Assembly: GCA_900754145.1 (NCBI GenBank)
Contig: CAAEBW010000065.1
Location: 1 to 15,693 of the forward strand
DNA length: 15,693 nucleotides
DNA from: Clostridia bacterium
Lineage (GTDB): Bacteria; Bacillota; Clostridia; Oscillospirales; Acutalibacteraceae
Reading direction: 5' to 3'
Position numbers and translations under genes: made by a program. Every line of letters starts with the position of its first letter. Within the stretch, counting starts at the first letter, position 1. Below, piece by piece: positions 1 through 7,330 of this stretch. Under the pieces are notes generated by a model. The model was not told where the DNA came from and ran no database searches. It was given only the letters and a program-made list of their open reading frames with translations.

Positions 1-488
1 AACAATATCTTAGTTGCAGTATTAAAACTGAGAAAATTCCTGAAGAATTGAAGATTACTTTTAAAGTTTCAAATGATGATTTTTATATAAGTGAGATGGG
101 TGATTATGACACTCTAGCAAGCGATGGTGTTCACTTATTGATTTGTGGAACTGAAAAATATTCTTATAATAGTATATTCTTCTTTCCAAAAGAAATTGAC
201 GGTGAAATCAAAGTTGTAGTATGTGATGTTCTTAACAACAGGAATAAGATCTTTGCTAACAATTTAATAAAAGCCGAATTTTCAAAAACAGAGAGAGAAT
301 ATACTATAACTGCTATTTTAAGTGATGATTTTTTGAAAGAAAATCATTTGAGTTCACATTTGTATATGGGTTTAGTTATATCCGATTGTAGCAGCAAAAC
401 ACATCGTAGAAAAAATCAATTAATACTTTCAGAAAAAGATTCTCAATGGTATAATCCTATATATTTTGCAAAAATTGATATTAAATAG
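1..488 (+). CDS. Partial protein, possible CBM9-like C-terminal domain
   Basis: The frame is open from the left edge of the window to a TAG at 486-488. It has no ATG with a ribosome site, so the start lies outside and this is the 3' part of a longer gene. The visible ~160 residues alternate short beta-type segments. The ending (HRRKNQLILS, then SQWYNPIYFAKIDI) resembles the last strands of carbohydrate-binding family 9-like beta-sandwiches, where an Arg-rich strand is followed by a Trp/Tyr-Pro-x-x-F-x-x-I motif. That assignment is from memory of the fold and is weak. The gene is more AT-rich than the rest of the window, faces the opposite way, and has its own terminator. It is therefore probably not part of the minus-strand operon and may be the neighbour across an element boundary. 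Confidence 0.6.
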   Translation, partial: QYLSCSIKTEKIPEELKITFKVSNDDFYISEMGDYDTLASDGVHLLICGTEKYSYNSIFFFPKEIDGEIKVVVCDVLNNRNKIFANNLIKAEFSKTEREYTITAILSDDFLKENHLSSHLYMGLVISDCSSKTHRRKNQLILSEKDSQWYNPIYFAKIDIK

Positions 489-490
489 AT

Positions 491-530
491 TATAGATCGA
501 TACTTTTTATGTGTCGGTCTATATATTTTT
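491..530 (+). terminator. Intrinsic terminator after the left-edge gene
   Basis: A 13-bp stem pairs 491-503 with 511-523 around a 7-nt T-rich loop, with two G-U wobbles in the plus-strand RNA. It is followed by ATTTTT at 525-530. It starts 3 bases after the TAG of the left-edge gene and is the obvious stop for its transcript. Confidence 0.8.
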
Positions 531-583
531 ATATAACGGAAACTGCCTATATTATAGCGGTGGTTAAAAGCCTTTTGCGGTTG

Positions 584-623
584 GAGGATGTTGCAAGTGG
601 TTTTACCCACCCACAACAACCTC
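584..623 (-). other. Large imperfect hairpin in the convergent gap
   Basis: Arms 584-600 and 607-623 form a 17-bp stem around a 6-nt loop. Read as minus-strand RNA it has one T-T mismatch and three G-U wobbles. Read as plus-strand RNA the wobbles become A-C mismatches, so the structure favours the minus transcript. It lies just past the last gene of the minus-strand operon (stop at 631). No U-tract follows on the minus strand, while TTTTGTTTT follows on the plus strand. It could be a 3' stabilising or weak bidirectional terminator structure, or a remnant at an element end. The rest of 531-630 shows no gene. Confidence 0.55.
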
Positions 624-630
624 TTTTGTT

Positions 631-801
631 TTATGCTTTCTTTGCAGTAAAGGTTACGCCTGTGAAGTCGCTCGAATCGAGTATATGGAGTTGATTTTTA
701 TAATCGCACTCTACCATATATTCGGCTTCTTCAGGTGTTTCGGCTGAAACGGGAATCTTTCTTTCCAGCGTCTCTTTAATTGTTACAATATAATCTTCCA
801 T
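631..801 (-). CDS. DpnD/PcfM-family small protein
   Basis: A 56-residue protein. ATG at 801 is preceded by AAGGAG five bases upstream; it stops with TAA at 631. The sequence begins MEDYIVTIKETLERKIPVSA, continues with ETPEEAEYMVECDY, and ends with a LDSSDFTGVTF segment. This V-x-I-x-E-T-L strand, the A-x-x-x-E-E-A helix and the L-D-x-x-D-F end are typical of the short DpnD/PcfM family, found on conjugative plasmids such as pCF10 and beside Dpn restriction genes. The biochemical function is not known. It is the last gene of the operon, 9 bp after the preceding stop, and ends in Lys-Lys-Ala. I am fairly sure of the gene and reasonably sure of the family. Confidence 0.8.
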   Translation of the reverse strand: MEDYIVTIKETLERKIPVSAETPEEAEYMVECDYKNQLHILDSSDFTGVTFTAKKA

Positions 802-810
802 AGGCACTCC

Positions 811-1779
811 TTATGCTGCAATATGCAGTTGATCCTTGTTTTTTCTTACAAACAGTTCGCTTGCCTGCATTTGAAGCATAGCGTAGTCGCTGTTCAAATC
901 GTCAAGCTGTCGCTTTAAGACCTCTTCATAGGTCTTTTTCTTTTGCTGTAAAGCATTGATTTTATCTATCCAACGCATAATAACTGCTTTAGATTCGCAA
1001 CCGTTGTCAATAAAATGCTGAATACGCTCTTGGTAAAATTCAATATCCCGTTTATAGTTGGCGTAAAATTCATCGGTCATTTTCTGACGCTGTCTTTCAT
1101 CGTCAACCACAAACATACTGTTGCTGTGAACCAAATTAGTATTAAGGTTCTCCTTGCTTAAAGATTCGATATAATCTTCCAATAAGTTAAGCAAAGATAA
1201 ATACTGCTTGGGAATAAAGAAGAGATTACCTTTGATGCTGATGCTGTTTGCCTGCATACGACACAGCATATCGTCAATAACCGAATCTACCTGATCGGAG
1301 GTATAGCAGTTGCAGTAACGCTCATATAGCTCCTCGGCTTTCAAACAATAATCACGAACATCCACATCTGAATCATAAACCTCATTTTCGACAATAACAA
1401 TTTCGTTTTCCTTGTCAAAGCAAATGTTAGCAAGCTTTTTGTATTCATTTGTTCGGGAATTAAGCGTCTCCTTGACAAGCTCTCTGGTGATGTACTTGGC
1501 ATCTTCTTTTTTATTGTCTCTGCAGTAAATGCGGTAGATGTGCGATGTACCGTCGCTGCCTTTTACGGTAACTCGGTCTTTTAATGCTGTTGTTGCACAA
1601 CGGTAGGCGCTGGCTCTTGATTCTTTTGCCGGCTTAAATTTCGGCAAACCGTATGCCTGTCCTATCTCGATGAATTTGGTCTTGGGAATTAAAATACTTG
1701 AGGTTGAGTAGTAGAAAAACTTCCCGATTATGCCCTCGGAATTTTGGTGAACCGCCATCAGGCTTTCCATGTTTTTCAT
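811..1779 (-). CDS. Unknown 322-aa protein (DUF6744-like)
   Basis: I place the start at ATG 1779 (MKNMESL). GAAAGGA lies nine bases upstream, whereas the alternative TTG at 1797 sits on top of that ribosome site. Residues ~20-100 look like a mixed alpha/beta domain (GKFFYYSTSS, then a K/R-rich segment). The C-terminal third is mostly helical and charged, probably coiled coil (about 225-300, rich in K, E and Q). Proteins of this shape occur in Firmicute phages and integrative elements as a family of unknown function. I believe it corresponds to DUF6744, but from memory only. There are no catalytic motifs, signal peptide or membrane segment. It ends in His-Ile-Ala-Ala, one of six Ala-Ala ends in the operon. 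Confidence 0.8.
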   Translation of the reverse strand: MKNMESLMAVHQNSEGIIGKFFYYSTSSILIPKTKFIEIGQAYGLPKFKPAKESRASAYRCATTALKDRVTVKGSDGTSHIYRIYCRDNKKEDAKYITRELVKETLNSRTNEYKKLANICFDKENEIVIVENEVYDSDVDVRDYCLKAEELYERYCNCYTSDQVDSVIDDMLCRMQANSISIKGNLFFIPKQYLSLLNLLEDYIESLSKENLNTNLVHSNSMFVVDDERQRQKMTDEFYANYKRDIEFYQERIQHFIDNGCESKAVIMRWIDKINALQQKKKTYEEVLKRQLDDLNSDYAMLQMQASELFVRKNKDQLHIAA

Positions 1780-1787
1780 AAATTGTT

Positions 1788-1795
1788 GTCCTTTC
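1788..1795 (-). promoter_or_regulatory. Ribosome site deciding the start of the 322-aa protein
   Basis: GAAAGGAC on the minus strand; GAAAGGA ends nine bases before ATG 1779. The upstream TTG start candidate overlaps this site and is therefore rejected. Confidence 0.75.
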
Positions 1796-1811
1796 AATAT
1801 TTGTTGTTAGA

Positions 1812-2072
1812 TTACCTTAATATTTCGGTAGCTTTAAGTCTTGGCAACAAAAACATTTGAAGCTCAGCCGCCAAGTCTTTTATCTGCTCCCACTGATACG
1901 GAGCATAGCGCTTGTAATACTCCCGCTGCTTTGAGGCCCGATACAGATAGTCTTGTATTCGCCATGCTGCGAAGAACTCTCTGGGGTTGAGATTGAATAT
2001 CCGTAGGTCGTAAAAGCCGGGATAAGGTTGGTAGTTTTTCTTTTTTAGCTTCGTCGGTACTGTGTTATTCAT
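1812..2072 (-). CDS. Unknown 86-aa protein
   Basis: ATG at 2072 (MNNTVPTKLKKK) overlaps the stop of the upstream 62-aa gene (ATGAATAA), indicating translational coupling; a longer in-frame start would run back inside that gene. The product is basic and aromatic-rich: a Lys-rich start, a Y/P/F-rich stretch (YQPYPGFYDLRIFNL), then a helical RxxDYLYRASKQREYYKRYAP segment with many Tyr and Arg. It could bind nucleic acid or a partner, but no known motif is seen. Confidence 0.65.
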   Translation of the reverse strand: MNNTVPTKLKKKNYQPYPGFYDLRIFNLNPREFFAAWRIQDYLYRASKQREYYKRYAPYQWEQIKDLAAELQMFLLPRLKATEILR

Positions 2073-2253
2073 AGCACTCATCCAATGGCTCGTTATCCAA
2101 ATTAACAACGGTTCCGTCAGACTCCACATGAATATAACAGTACTCATCGCCGCAAATAAGGATTTGGGCGTCCTGCGGCAATGGCTTTAACAGTTTAATA
2201 AGCCCTTCGACTGTTATTATGGAATAAGATTGTTTTTGATTTGAGTTGTACAT
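2065..2253 (-). CDS. Unknown 62-aa acidic protein
   Basis: ATG at 2253 with AAGGAG upstream. The N-terminal half contains TVEGLIKLLKPLPQDAQILI, a pattern common in small phage and plasmid proteins in which a helix is followed by a Pro-x-D-A-x-I/V strand. The C-terminal half is acidic (VNLDNEPLDECYE). There are two Cys in the centre (ICGDEYCYI). I do not know its role. It lies in a run of small genes with 0-18 bp gaps. Confidence 0.7.
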   Translation of the reverse strand: MYNSNQKQSYSIITVEGLIKLLKPLPQDAQILICGDEYCYIHVESDGTVVNLDNEPLDECYE

Positions 2254-2270
2254 TGTGTTGCTCCTTATGC

Positions 2271-2483
2271 TTACTGTTTTGAAAAAAGACGCTTAAAAGG
2301 GTTAAACTGCCTTTTGATAGCAAAATCCCTCTTAATTTCAGTCTTTTCGCCGCTTACAATGCAGCCAAAGGCACGGTTAAAATCTTCTTTGCTTACATAA
2401 AAGGAATCAAAATGGGGGTAAATAAGTTTTACACGGTTGCCTTTGTCTTTCCAGTTTTTAAGATGTACCTTTTTCTTAGCCAT
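2271..2483 (-). CDS. Unknown 70-aa basic protein
   Basis: ATG at 2483 with AAGGAG seven bases upstream; TAA at 2271. The product is strongly basic: MAKKKVHLKNWKDKGNRVKL at the start and a C-terminal IKRQFNPFKRLFSKQ. The middle (FDSFYVSKEDFNRAFG) could be a short strand-helix unit. Its charge would suit nucleic acid binding, but no recognised fold can be named. It is 5 bp downstream of the 84-aa gene and lies in the same transcript. Confidence 0.7.
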   Translation of the reverse strand: MAKKKVHLKNWKDKGNRVKLIYPHFDSFYVSKEDFNRAFGCIVSGEKTEIKRDFAIKRQFNPFKRLFSKQ

Positions 2484-2488
2484 ATAAT

Positions 2489-2743
2489 CTACTCCTTGTC
2501 TTTATTAAGCTTGAATTGAACCCCGGCTTTTTGAAATTGCTCAATGATACGGTCTTGAATACCTTTTGCGATATCAAAGCTGATTTCGCCGGATACGATC
2601 TCAATACCAAGATAGCCACAGTATGTTTTTACGAGTTCCCAACAGTCATATTCAAGCTCATCAAAATATCCGATTTTTGAACAGTCTATGGGTTGTTCGG
2701 GTATGCTTATTTTGCATCCGTCACCGAAAGGTATTGTTTTCAT
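2489..2743 (-). CDS. Unknown 84-aa acidic protein
   Basis: ATG at 2743 with GAGGTGA seven bases upstream; TAG at 2489. The start (MKTIPFGDGCKISIP) looks like a beta strand, followed by an acidic helical segment (YFDELEYDCWELVKTYCGYLG) and a C-terminal helix. It has four Cys but not in a zinc-binding spacing. It sits between the primase and the basic 70-aa protein. No function can be assigned. Confidence 0.7.
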   Translation of the reverse strand: MKTIPFGDGCKISIPEQPIDCSKIGYFDELEYDCWELVKTYCGYLGIEIVSGEISFDIAKGIQDRIIEQFQKAGVQFKLNKDKE

Positions 2744-2760
2744 ATTGCTTTCACCTCGAA

Positions 2761-3903
2761 TTATGGTATTAGCCCGTGTTCGCGCTTGAGTTTTTCAAAC
2801 AACAGCCAATCATCAATACCCTTCTGTTCGATCGGCCAGGTGAATGTCCGATAATCCTCGCAAAGAGGCATACAGATAGAGCGTATTTTAGACTGTGCTT
2901 TCTGAACATGGGGGTTAGTGCGAACATCCATATCAATACACTCGACAATCCGCTTTGGATGGAGCTTCTTCACAACCTCTGCCAGATATCGTACATTCTG
3001 TACTCCGGTAAGCCCAATAAAGAGCTCGCCCTCAGACAAAAAACTTGCAATATCCGCTTTCATCGGTCCCTCTGTGAGATGTAATGTATCGCAATTTGTG
3101 TCGCCGACAACATGAATATAACTGGATATTCCTGTGCCGTTTTGATAATACTCTCCGCCCGTTGAAAACCAACGGAAACGTTCGCCTTTTTTCTCTGTTT
3201 TGGTACCGTCTTGGTTTTGAATGATTTTAGGCGGCGGATCATCAAACCGAATCTGTAACCCCTGCACCTGATTATCCATATCACATACAGGAATCAGAAT
3301 ACCGCTGTAGCGGCAGTTCGCCATTTGCCATTTGTTGTTTTTGGTAAAAAAACCGGGAATACCCGAAAGGTCAAACCGCTGAGACAGCTCGTTTAACACC
3401 TTTCTCCGTTTGACAGGATCGATAGGAATACTCCTATACATATTTCCTGCAATGATTTCTTTGGAAAGTCCACGACTAAGTAAATTGCGGTAGTGCTTTT
3501 CCTCTAAATCAAGCAAACTTAAAAAGGTAAGATAAATCTGACTGCGTTCGTGCAACGGTCTGATCGGCAAAGCCTTGTAATCCTTCGTCTCGACAGGCAT
3601 TTCATCACAGCGTACATTAGGATGACGGAGCAGCTCGTGATATGCCTCGGCGTTGGATAGCCTGCGTCCTTCCGGGTTAAAAGCCGCATAGAGTGTAACC
3701 GCATTCCCGGTAGCGCCGCAGTTGTGACACCAGTAGGTAGCGTTATCCATGCGATGACTTAGATACATACGGTATTTGTAGTCCCCGCAAAAAGGACACC
3801 TTGCTTGAACCTCTTCACGAGTGACGGTTGATTGCTTGATGTCCAAATTGCAGAGTACCGCAGTATCAACTACATCTATGGAAATGTAGTTAGTAATACC
3901 CAT
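2761..3903 (-). CDS. CHC2 zinc-finger and Toprim primase-like protein
   Basis: A 380-residue protein with the layout of a bacterial or plasmid DNA primase. An N-terminal zinc ribbon has Cys36-x2-Cys39 (CPFCG) and Cys59-x2-Cys62 (CHNCG), the four-Cys form of a CHC2-type finger. A Toprim-like domain has the acidic LTEGPMKAD segment near residues 276-284 (Glu278) and IDMDV at 323-327, which would bind metal. The C-terminal GIDDWLL is typical of DUF3854-type Toprim primases of mobile elements. At 380 residues it is shorter than DnaG and lacks a DnaB-interaction domain. It would synthesise RNA primers for element replication or for the complementary strand after transfer. It starts 3 bp after the Rad50-like gene. 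Family is clear; precise role is inferred. Confidence 0.85.
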   Translation of the reverse strand: MGITNYISIDVVDTAVLCNLDIKQSTVTREEVQARCPFCGDYKYRMYLSHRMDNATYWCHNCGATGNAVTLYAAFNPEGRRLSNAEAYHELLRHPNVRCDEMPVETKDYKALPIRPLHERSQIYLTFLSLLDLEEKHYRNLLSRGLSKEIIAGNMYRSIPIDPVKRRKVLNELSQRFDLSGIPGFFTKNNKWQMANCRYSGILIPVCDMDNQVQGLQIRFDDPPPKIIQNQDGTKTEKKGERFRWFSTGGEYYQNGTGISSYIHVVGDTNCDTLHLTEGPMKADIASFLSEGELFIGLTGVQNVRYLAEVVKKLHPKRIVECIDMDVRTNPHVQKAQSKIRSICMPLCEDYRTFTWPIEQKGIDDWLLFEKLKREHGLIP

Positions 3904-3906
3904 TTA

Positions 3907-5724
3907 TCAGGCTGCCTTTCGTGTTTCCTCACCGGCGGGAACGGCTGAATTGTAGTTGTTTTGGAACTTGACCGTAAGCGGCTGCCCCTTGACAACACGG
4001 ATAAGCAGAACCTGGGAAGGCATATCCACATCATTAAAAGCGGCAATACTTTCGGTATTGTCGATGCAAATGGGATAATCCTTGCCTGTTATTCTGCGAA
4101 TCATTGCAGAGATTTCAATACCCGCCAATGTCTTTTCGGAAAGAGATAATGTTGTGTATTCGCGCCCTTTATAGTCGAACTTAAAGGCACTTTTCAGTTC
4201 GCCTGTTCCTCTTACAATATCGAAAAGACGGATCTTGACATTAGGCATATCAAGCCCTGCCGTCGCAAGCTCTGCACGCTTAAAGATGTATTCTGTAATA
4301 GCAGTAACCGTATCTTTGTACTTTTTTATTTGCTCAGTGAATACATCCTTTTCTACGATAGCTGATTTCAGCTTTTCTTCACTTGCAGATTGTTCCACGG
4401 TTTCGATTTGTGCATTGATACCGATTAGCGTTGCCTCAAGGTCGCGAAGCTCGGAAAATTCTTCTTCGGAAAGATTACCGTATTTCTCAAGCTCGGTGAG
4501 CGACTCAAGTTTTGAACGAATTTCGACGGTATCTACACGCTCGGCACCGTTTTGCAGTTCTTCAAGCTCAGCGGCGAATTTTGCAATATCCTCCGCTTTC
4601 CACTGTTCAAACTGTTCCTTCGCTTTTTTGTCAAGCTCTGAGATTTCCTTGCCGCGTGCAACGACGGATTTTCCAAGCTCGCCGATACGGCTGCACTCAG
4701 AAATAAGGTATGTTCGCATTTCCTCAATATTGGATTCCGTCACCTGCGTCATACAGGTAGGACAGGTATCACCGACTTTAAGGGCTGTTATACGCTCTTT
4801 AAGTCCGTTATACTGCTTGACCAAGGAATTGTACTCGGCGGACGCTTCGGCAAGCGGCTGAGTGAATTTTGAGGAATATGCGCGAGCTTTTGCACCTGCC
4901 AACCTTTCCTTTACGGCGGTTACAGCGGGATCCTCGCCGGAATTTTCGCTGAGCTTCCGAGTTAATATATCACGCTGAATAGCAAAATCATCGGTATCAA
5001 TACCGTCAAACTGTTTTGCCTTAAATGTTTTGACTTGCTCTTCAACGGTACGCTTTTCGGAATACAACTCACCGAGTTTAACTTCGGCGGTTTTTCGGGC
5101 TTCCTCAATCTGCTCAATGTGTCCTTGAAGTATATCCATCTGTTGTTCAACCCTGCGAATTGCCGCACGGGTTTCTTTAAGAGCGTCCTCCGGGGATTGT
5201 GTTTCAAAATCCACATTTTCAAGTATTGACTGATGTGTAGGGATAGCCTTCAGGACATCTTTTTTAGAAACAGGCTTAATATGGCGCAGGATAAGTTCTC
5301 TGCCGTCATTGCCCATATTCTCAACAAGATATGTGGGATTAAACATTGATATAAAGGTGTTTTTATCACCAAACATCTGCTCGACCCCGCCTTGGCTTAC
5401 GGTATATCCGTCCATAAGCAAGGAATATTTCTCGTTTTTTCTTGTGCGTATAAGGGTGTGGGCGGCTCCGTTTTGGTCGATGAAATGAAGCTGCACGCTT
5501 ACACTGTCTGCGCTTTCATTCATTAATCTTTCGATTTTTTGCTCGCCGTAGTATGTAACTCCATAGAGTACATAGCAAACAGCGTGAGCCATTGTCGTTT
5601 TGCCGGTGCCGTTGTGTCCGGTTATGTAACTGATATCACCGAAGTCAAAATGCTGTGTTTCGGTATGATTACGGAAATTGGTCATAGTAAGACCGGTTAT
5701 TTTCATAGCGGTGATTTGTTCCAT
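3907..5724 (-). CDS. Rad50/SbcC-like SMC-type ATPase
   Basis: A 605-residue protein. The Walker A motif GHNGTGKT lies at residues 36-43, after a typical FRNHTETQHFDF N-terminal strand pair. Two long, Glu/Lys-rich coiled-coil arms span about 180-315 and 330-485, interrupted by a CPTC zinc hook (Cys321, Cys324). The C-terminal lobe has an ABC-type signature-like LSLSEK (~526-531) and Walker B ending in YPICID (~550-555) followed by Asn-Thr-Glu. It is therefore a short relative of Rad50/SbcC; cellular SbcC is usually ~1000 residues with much longer coils. No SbcD/Mre11-type nuclease lies in the window, so its partner is unknown. It may organise or tether DNA ends together with the nearby Rad52-like protein. 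It ends in Thr-Arg-Lys-Ala-Ala. Confidence 0.88.
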   Translation of the reverse strand: MEQITAMKITGLTMTNFRNHTETQHFDFGDISYITGHNGTGKTTMAHAVCYVLYGVTYYGEQKIERLMNESADSVSVQLHFIDQNGAAHTLIRTRKNEKYSLLMDGYTVSQGGVEQMFGDKNTFISMFNPTYLVENMGNDGRELILRHIKPVSKKDVLKAIPTHQSILENVDFETQSPEDALKETRAAIRRVEQQMDILQGHIEQIEEARKTAEVKLGELYSEKRTVEEQVKTFKAKQFDGIDTDDFAIQRDILTRKLSENSGEDPAVTAVKERLAGAKARAYSSKFTQPLAEASAEYNSLVKQYNGLKERITALKVGDTCPTCMTQVTESNIEEMRTYLISECSRIGELGKSVVARGKEISELDKKAKEQFEQWKAEDIAKFAAELEELQNGAERVDTVEIRSKLESLTELEKYGNLSEEEFSELRDLEATLIGINAQIETVEQSASEEKLKSAIVEKDVFTEQIKKYKDTVTAITEYIFKRAELATAGLDMPNVKIRLFDIVRGTGELKSAFKFDYKGREYTTLSLSEKTLAGIEISAMIRRITGKDYPICIDNTESIAAFNDVDMPSQVLLIRVVKGQPLTVKFQNNYNSAVPAGEETRKAA

Positions 5725-5737
5725 ATTGACACACTCC

Positions 5738-6355
5738 TTATTCCCACAGTAAGGTTTCGCTCTGGTTAAGTGCGCCTACCTCATTAGGTTCTTTGGTGGA
5801 AGCTACAAGGGTAAGGAGTTCCTTATACGACTGTGTATGCGGCCGCACGATACTGCACTCCCATAAATCTCCGTTAAAGTCGCCGACAATCTGCCAGGTA
5901 CTTGCTTTGCCGACCTGCAGGTTAGTTCTCATAATGTTATAAAGAATATATCCGTCTGCGATTTTATACGGAAAGCTGTTGCGGAAGGCTTCGATGGCTT
6001 CACATTTGCTTTTAAGCCTTTCGTATTCCTCCTTAACAGTGCCGGAGGTGTAGTATTCAAGCTGTGATTTAAGCGAATCCCGTTCTTCTGCAACCTTCAT
6101 CATACGCTCTTTGTATTTGCCCGCTTCTTCCGAGGCATCGGTATACTGCTTAAAATATGAAGCATTAAGGCGGCTGTCGCGGTAGCCGACAATACAGCAT
6201 ACTGCGGCGGTTGCGGCAGCAAAAATGATTGTGACAAAGCTGTATCTGCTGTTTACGAGAATATCACTTATACCGACAAAGATGCCGGAAATGATAGCAA
6301 GGGCTGTAATAATTCCTATTACAAAAAGGTACAGTTTTTTGTTTTCTTTCTTCAT
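5738..6355 (-). CDS. Membrane-anchored coiled-coil protein of unknown function
   Basis: A 205-residue protein starting at ATG 6355 with GAAAGGA ten bases upstream. Two hydrophobic segments, about residues 8-30 and 38-58, should form a hairpin in the membrane after a Lys-rich N terminus. A charged coiled coil follows (about 70-125, with MMKVAEERDSLKSQLEYY). The C-terminal ~80 residues look globular (WQIVGDFNGDLWECSIVRPH). This layout could tether a cytoplasmic complex to the membrane. It lies between the Rad52-like and Rad50-like genes, 13 bp before the latter. No family can be named. Confidence 0.75.
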   Translation of the reverse strand: MKKENKKLYLFVIGIITALAIISGIFVGISDILVNSRYSFVTIIFAAATAAVCCIVGYRDSRLNASYFKQYTDASEEAGKYKERMMKVAEERDSLKSQLEYYTSGTVKEEYERLKSKCEAIEAFRNSFPYKIADGYILYNIMRTNLQVGKASTWQIVGDFNGDLWECSIVRPHTQSYKELLTLVASTKEPNEVGALNQSETLLWE

Positions 6356-6381
6356 GATTGATTTGTCCTTTCAAATTAGCA

Positions 6382-7284
6382 TTACGCCGCAAGGTTATAG
6401 CTCTCGATGATGTTATAAACACCGACAACCGGATGATTTTTTGTTGTAATTTTGGGGTTGCTGATGATCTGACCGTTAGATAACTGAGGCGTGCCTTGAA
6501 TATAAGCCTGCAATTTCTTGCCTTGACAGTTTTCAAGAACAACAAAGGTCTGTTCGGACTTGGCACCCTTGGTTACCTTGAGCTCTACTATCTTGCACTC
6601 GTTGCTTTTCATCTGCGGTACAGGCTGCGGGTTTTCAGCGGGTGCTGAAGGAGCATTTGAAAACCTGCCGTTCGGAAGATTCGGCGCAGGTGCTTGATTT
6701 TGCGGTTGTACGGGAGCCTGCTGTCCGGAAACGGACGGTTGCCGTGCGGCAGCCGGCTTTGTCTGATTTTTCTGACCCGTTTGTTTCGGAGCCTGTCCTT
6801 TACCGTTTTGACGGTTTTTCAAAAACTGATTATATTTGCGTTCAAGCTCAGGGTATTCGTGCTCTTTAATGCACTTATACTCATCAATTTCCGCCCATAT
6901 ATTTTTCAGCTCATAGAGATAGCGACCGATACCCCACATAGACGCAGATCTTTTAAAAGCATTGGAAAGTCCGCCTTTAATGGGTTCAACATCGGTGCAT
7001 CCCGCTCCGTCGCTTTTGGTAATCCATTCACCGCGATCTTTGTAATAAATACTCAGCTTACAGATATGGGTTGTCTCTTCATTTTTATTTCCGGCAACGG
7101 TAACAAATTCATTTTGCCAGTTTTCACGGCCGACAACCTCATCCAACCTTTTTTGTATTGCACGGGAATCGACATAAGCGGCAACCTGTGCTACGGGTTT
7201 CTTTTTTGAGACTCGGAGTACACGCCATTCGATTTCCTCAAAAGTAAATGGTAATGCTAACAATCTGGCTTGCTCTTCGGTCAT
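6382..7284 (-). CDS. Rad52/Rad22-type single-strand annealing protein
   Basis: A 300-residue protein. ATG 7284 (MTEEQARLLALPF) has AAAGGAGG directly upstream; earlier in-frame ATGs lie inside the upstream gene. Residues 1-135 match the Rad52/22 DNA-annealing core: FEEIEWRVLRVS, AYVDSRAIQKRLDEVVG-x-x-NWQNEF, then KSDGAGCTD and the basic LSNAFKRSASMWGIGRYLY helix that lines the DNA groove in the family. Residues ~155-226 are a Pro/Gln/Ala/Asn-rich linker. A C-terminal beta-rich domain (~228-295) has VTKGAKSEQTFVVLENCQGK. Such proteins form rings that anneal complementary strands and are common in phages and conjugative elements. It ends in Asn-Leu-Ala-Ala, like an ssrA tag. Confidence 0.9.
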   Translation of the reverse strand: MTEEQARLLALPFTFEEIEWRVLRVSKKKPVAQVAAYVDSRAIQKRLDEVVGRENWQNEFVTVAGNKNEETTHICKLSIYYKDRGEWITKSDGAGCTDVEPIKGGLSNAFKRSASMWGIGRYLYELKNIWAEIDEYKCIKEHEYPELERKYNQFLKNRQNGKGQAPKQTGQKNQTKPAAARQPSVSGQQAPVQPQNQAPAPNLPNGRFSNAPSAPAENPQPVPQMKSNECKIVELKVTKGAKSEQTFVVLENCQGKKLQAYIQGTPQLSNGQIISNPKITTKNHPVVGVYNIIESYNLAA

Positions 7285-7291
7285 TAATTTG

Positions 7292-7299
7292 CCTCCTTT
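7292..7299 (-). promoter_or_regulatory. Ribosome site deciding the Rad52-like start
   Basis: AAAGGAGG on the minus strand, seven bases before ATG 7284. It rules out the longer in-frame starts up to 7383, which would overlap the preceding gene by 53 bp. Confidence 0.85.
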
Positions 7300-7330
7300 A
7301 GTAAGACGCATAGCGCTGTCATTCAACTGG

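Noticed and set aside
566..576. Palindrome AAAAGCCTTTT as a terminator or operator
   Set aside because: Too short and AT-rich to stand out; no adjacent U-tract or repeated copy.
509..694. Plus-strand reading frame of 61 codons starting inside the left terminator
   Set aside because: Its ATG lies in the terminator loop/arm, there is no ribosome site, and it runs antisense into the DpnD/PcfM gene.
3904..3906. Gene fusion between the Rad50-like and primase genes
   Set aside because: There is a clear TGA at 3907-3909 and a separate ATG three bases on; no frameshift is needed to explain either protein.
4235..4861. Plus-strand serine-rich frame of 208 codons
   Set aside because: It is antisense to the Rad50-like coiled coil; Ser-rich content mirrors Glu/Lys/Ala codons and the start has no supporting site.
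6694..7209. Plus-strand hydrophobic frame of 171 codons
   Set aside because: It lies wholly antisense to the Rad52-like gene, whose frame has clear family motifs.
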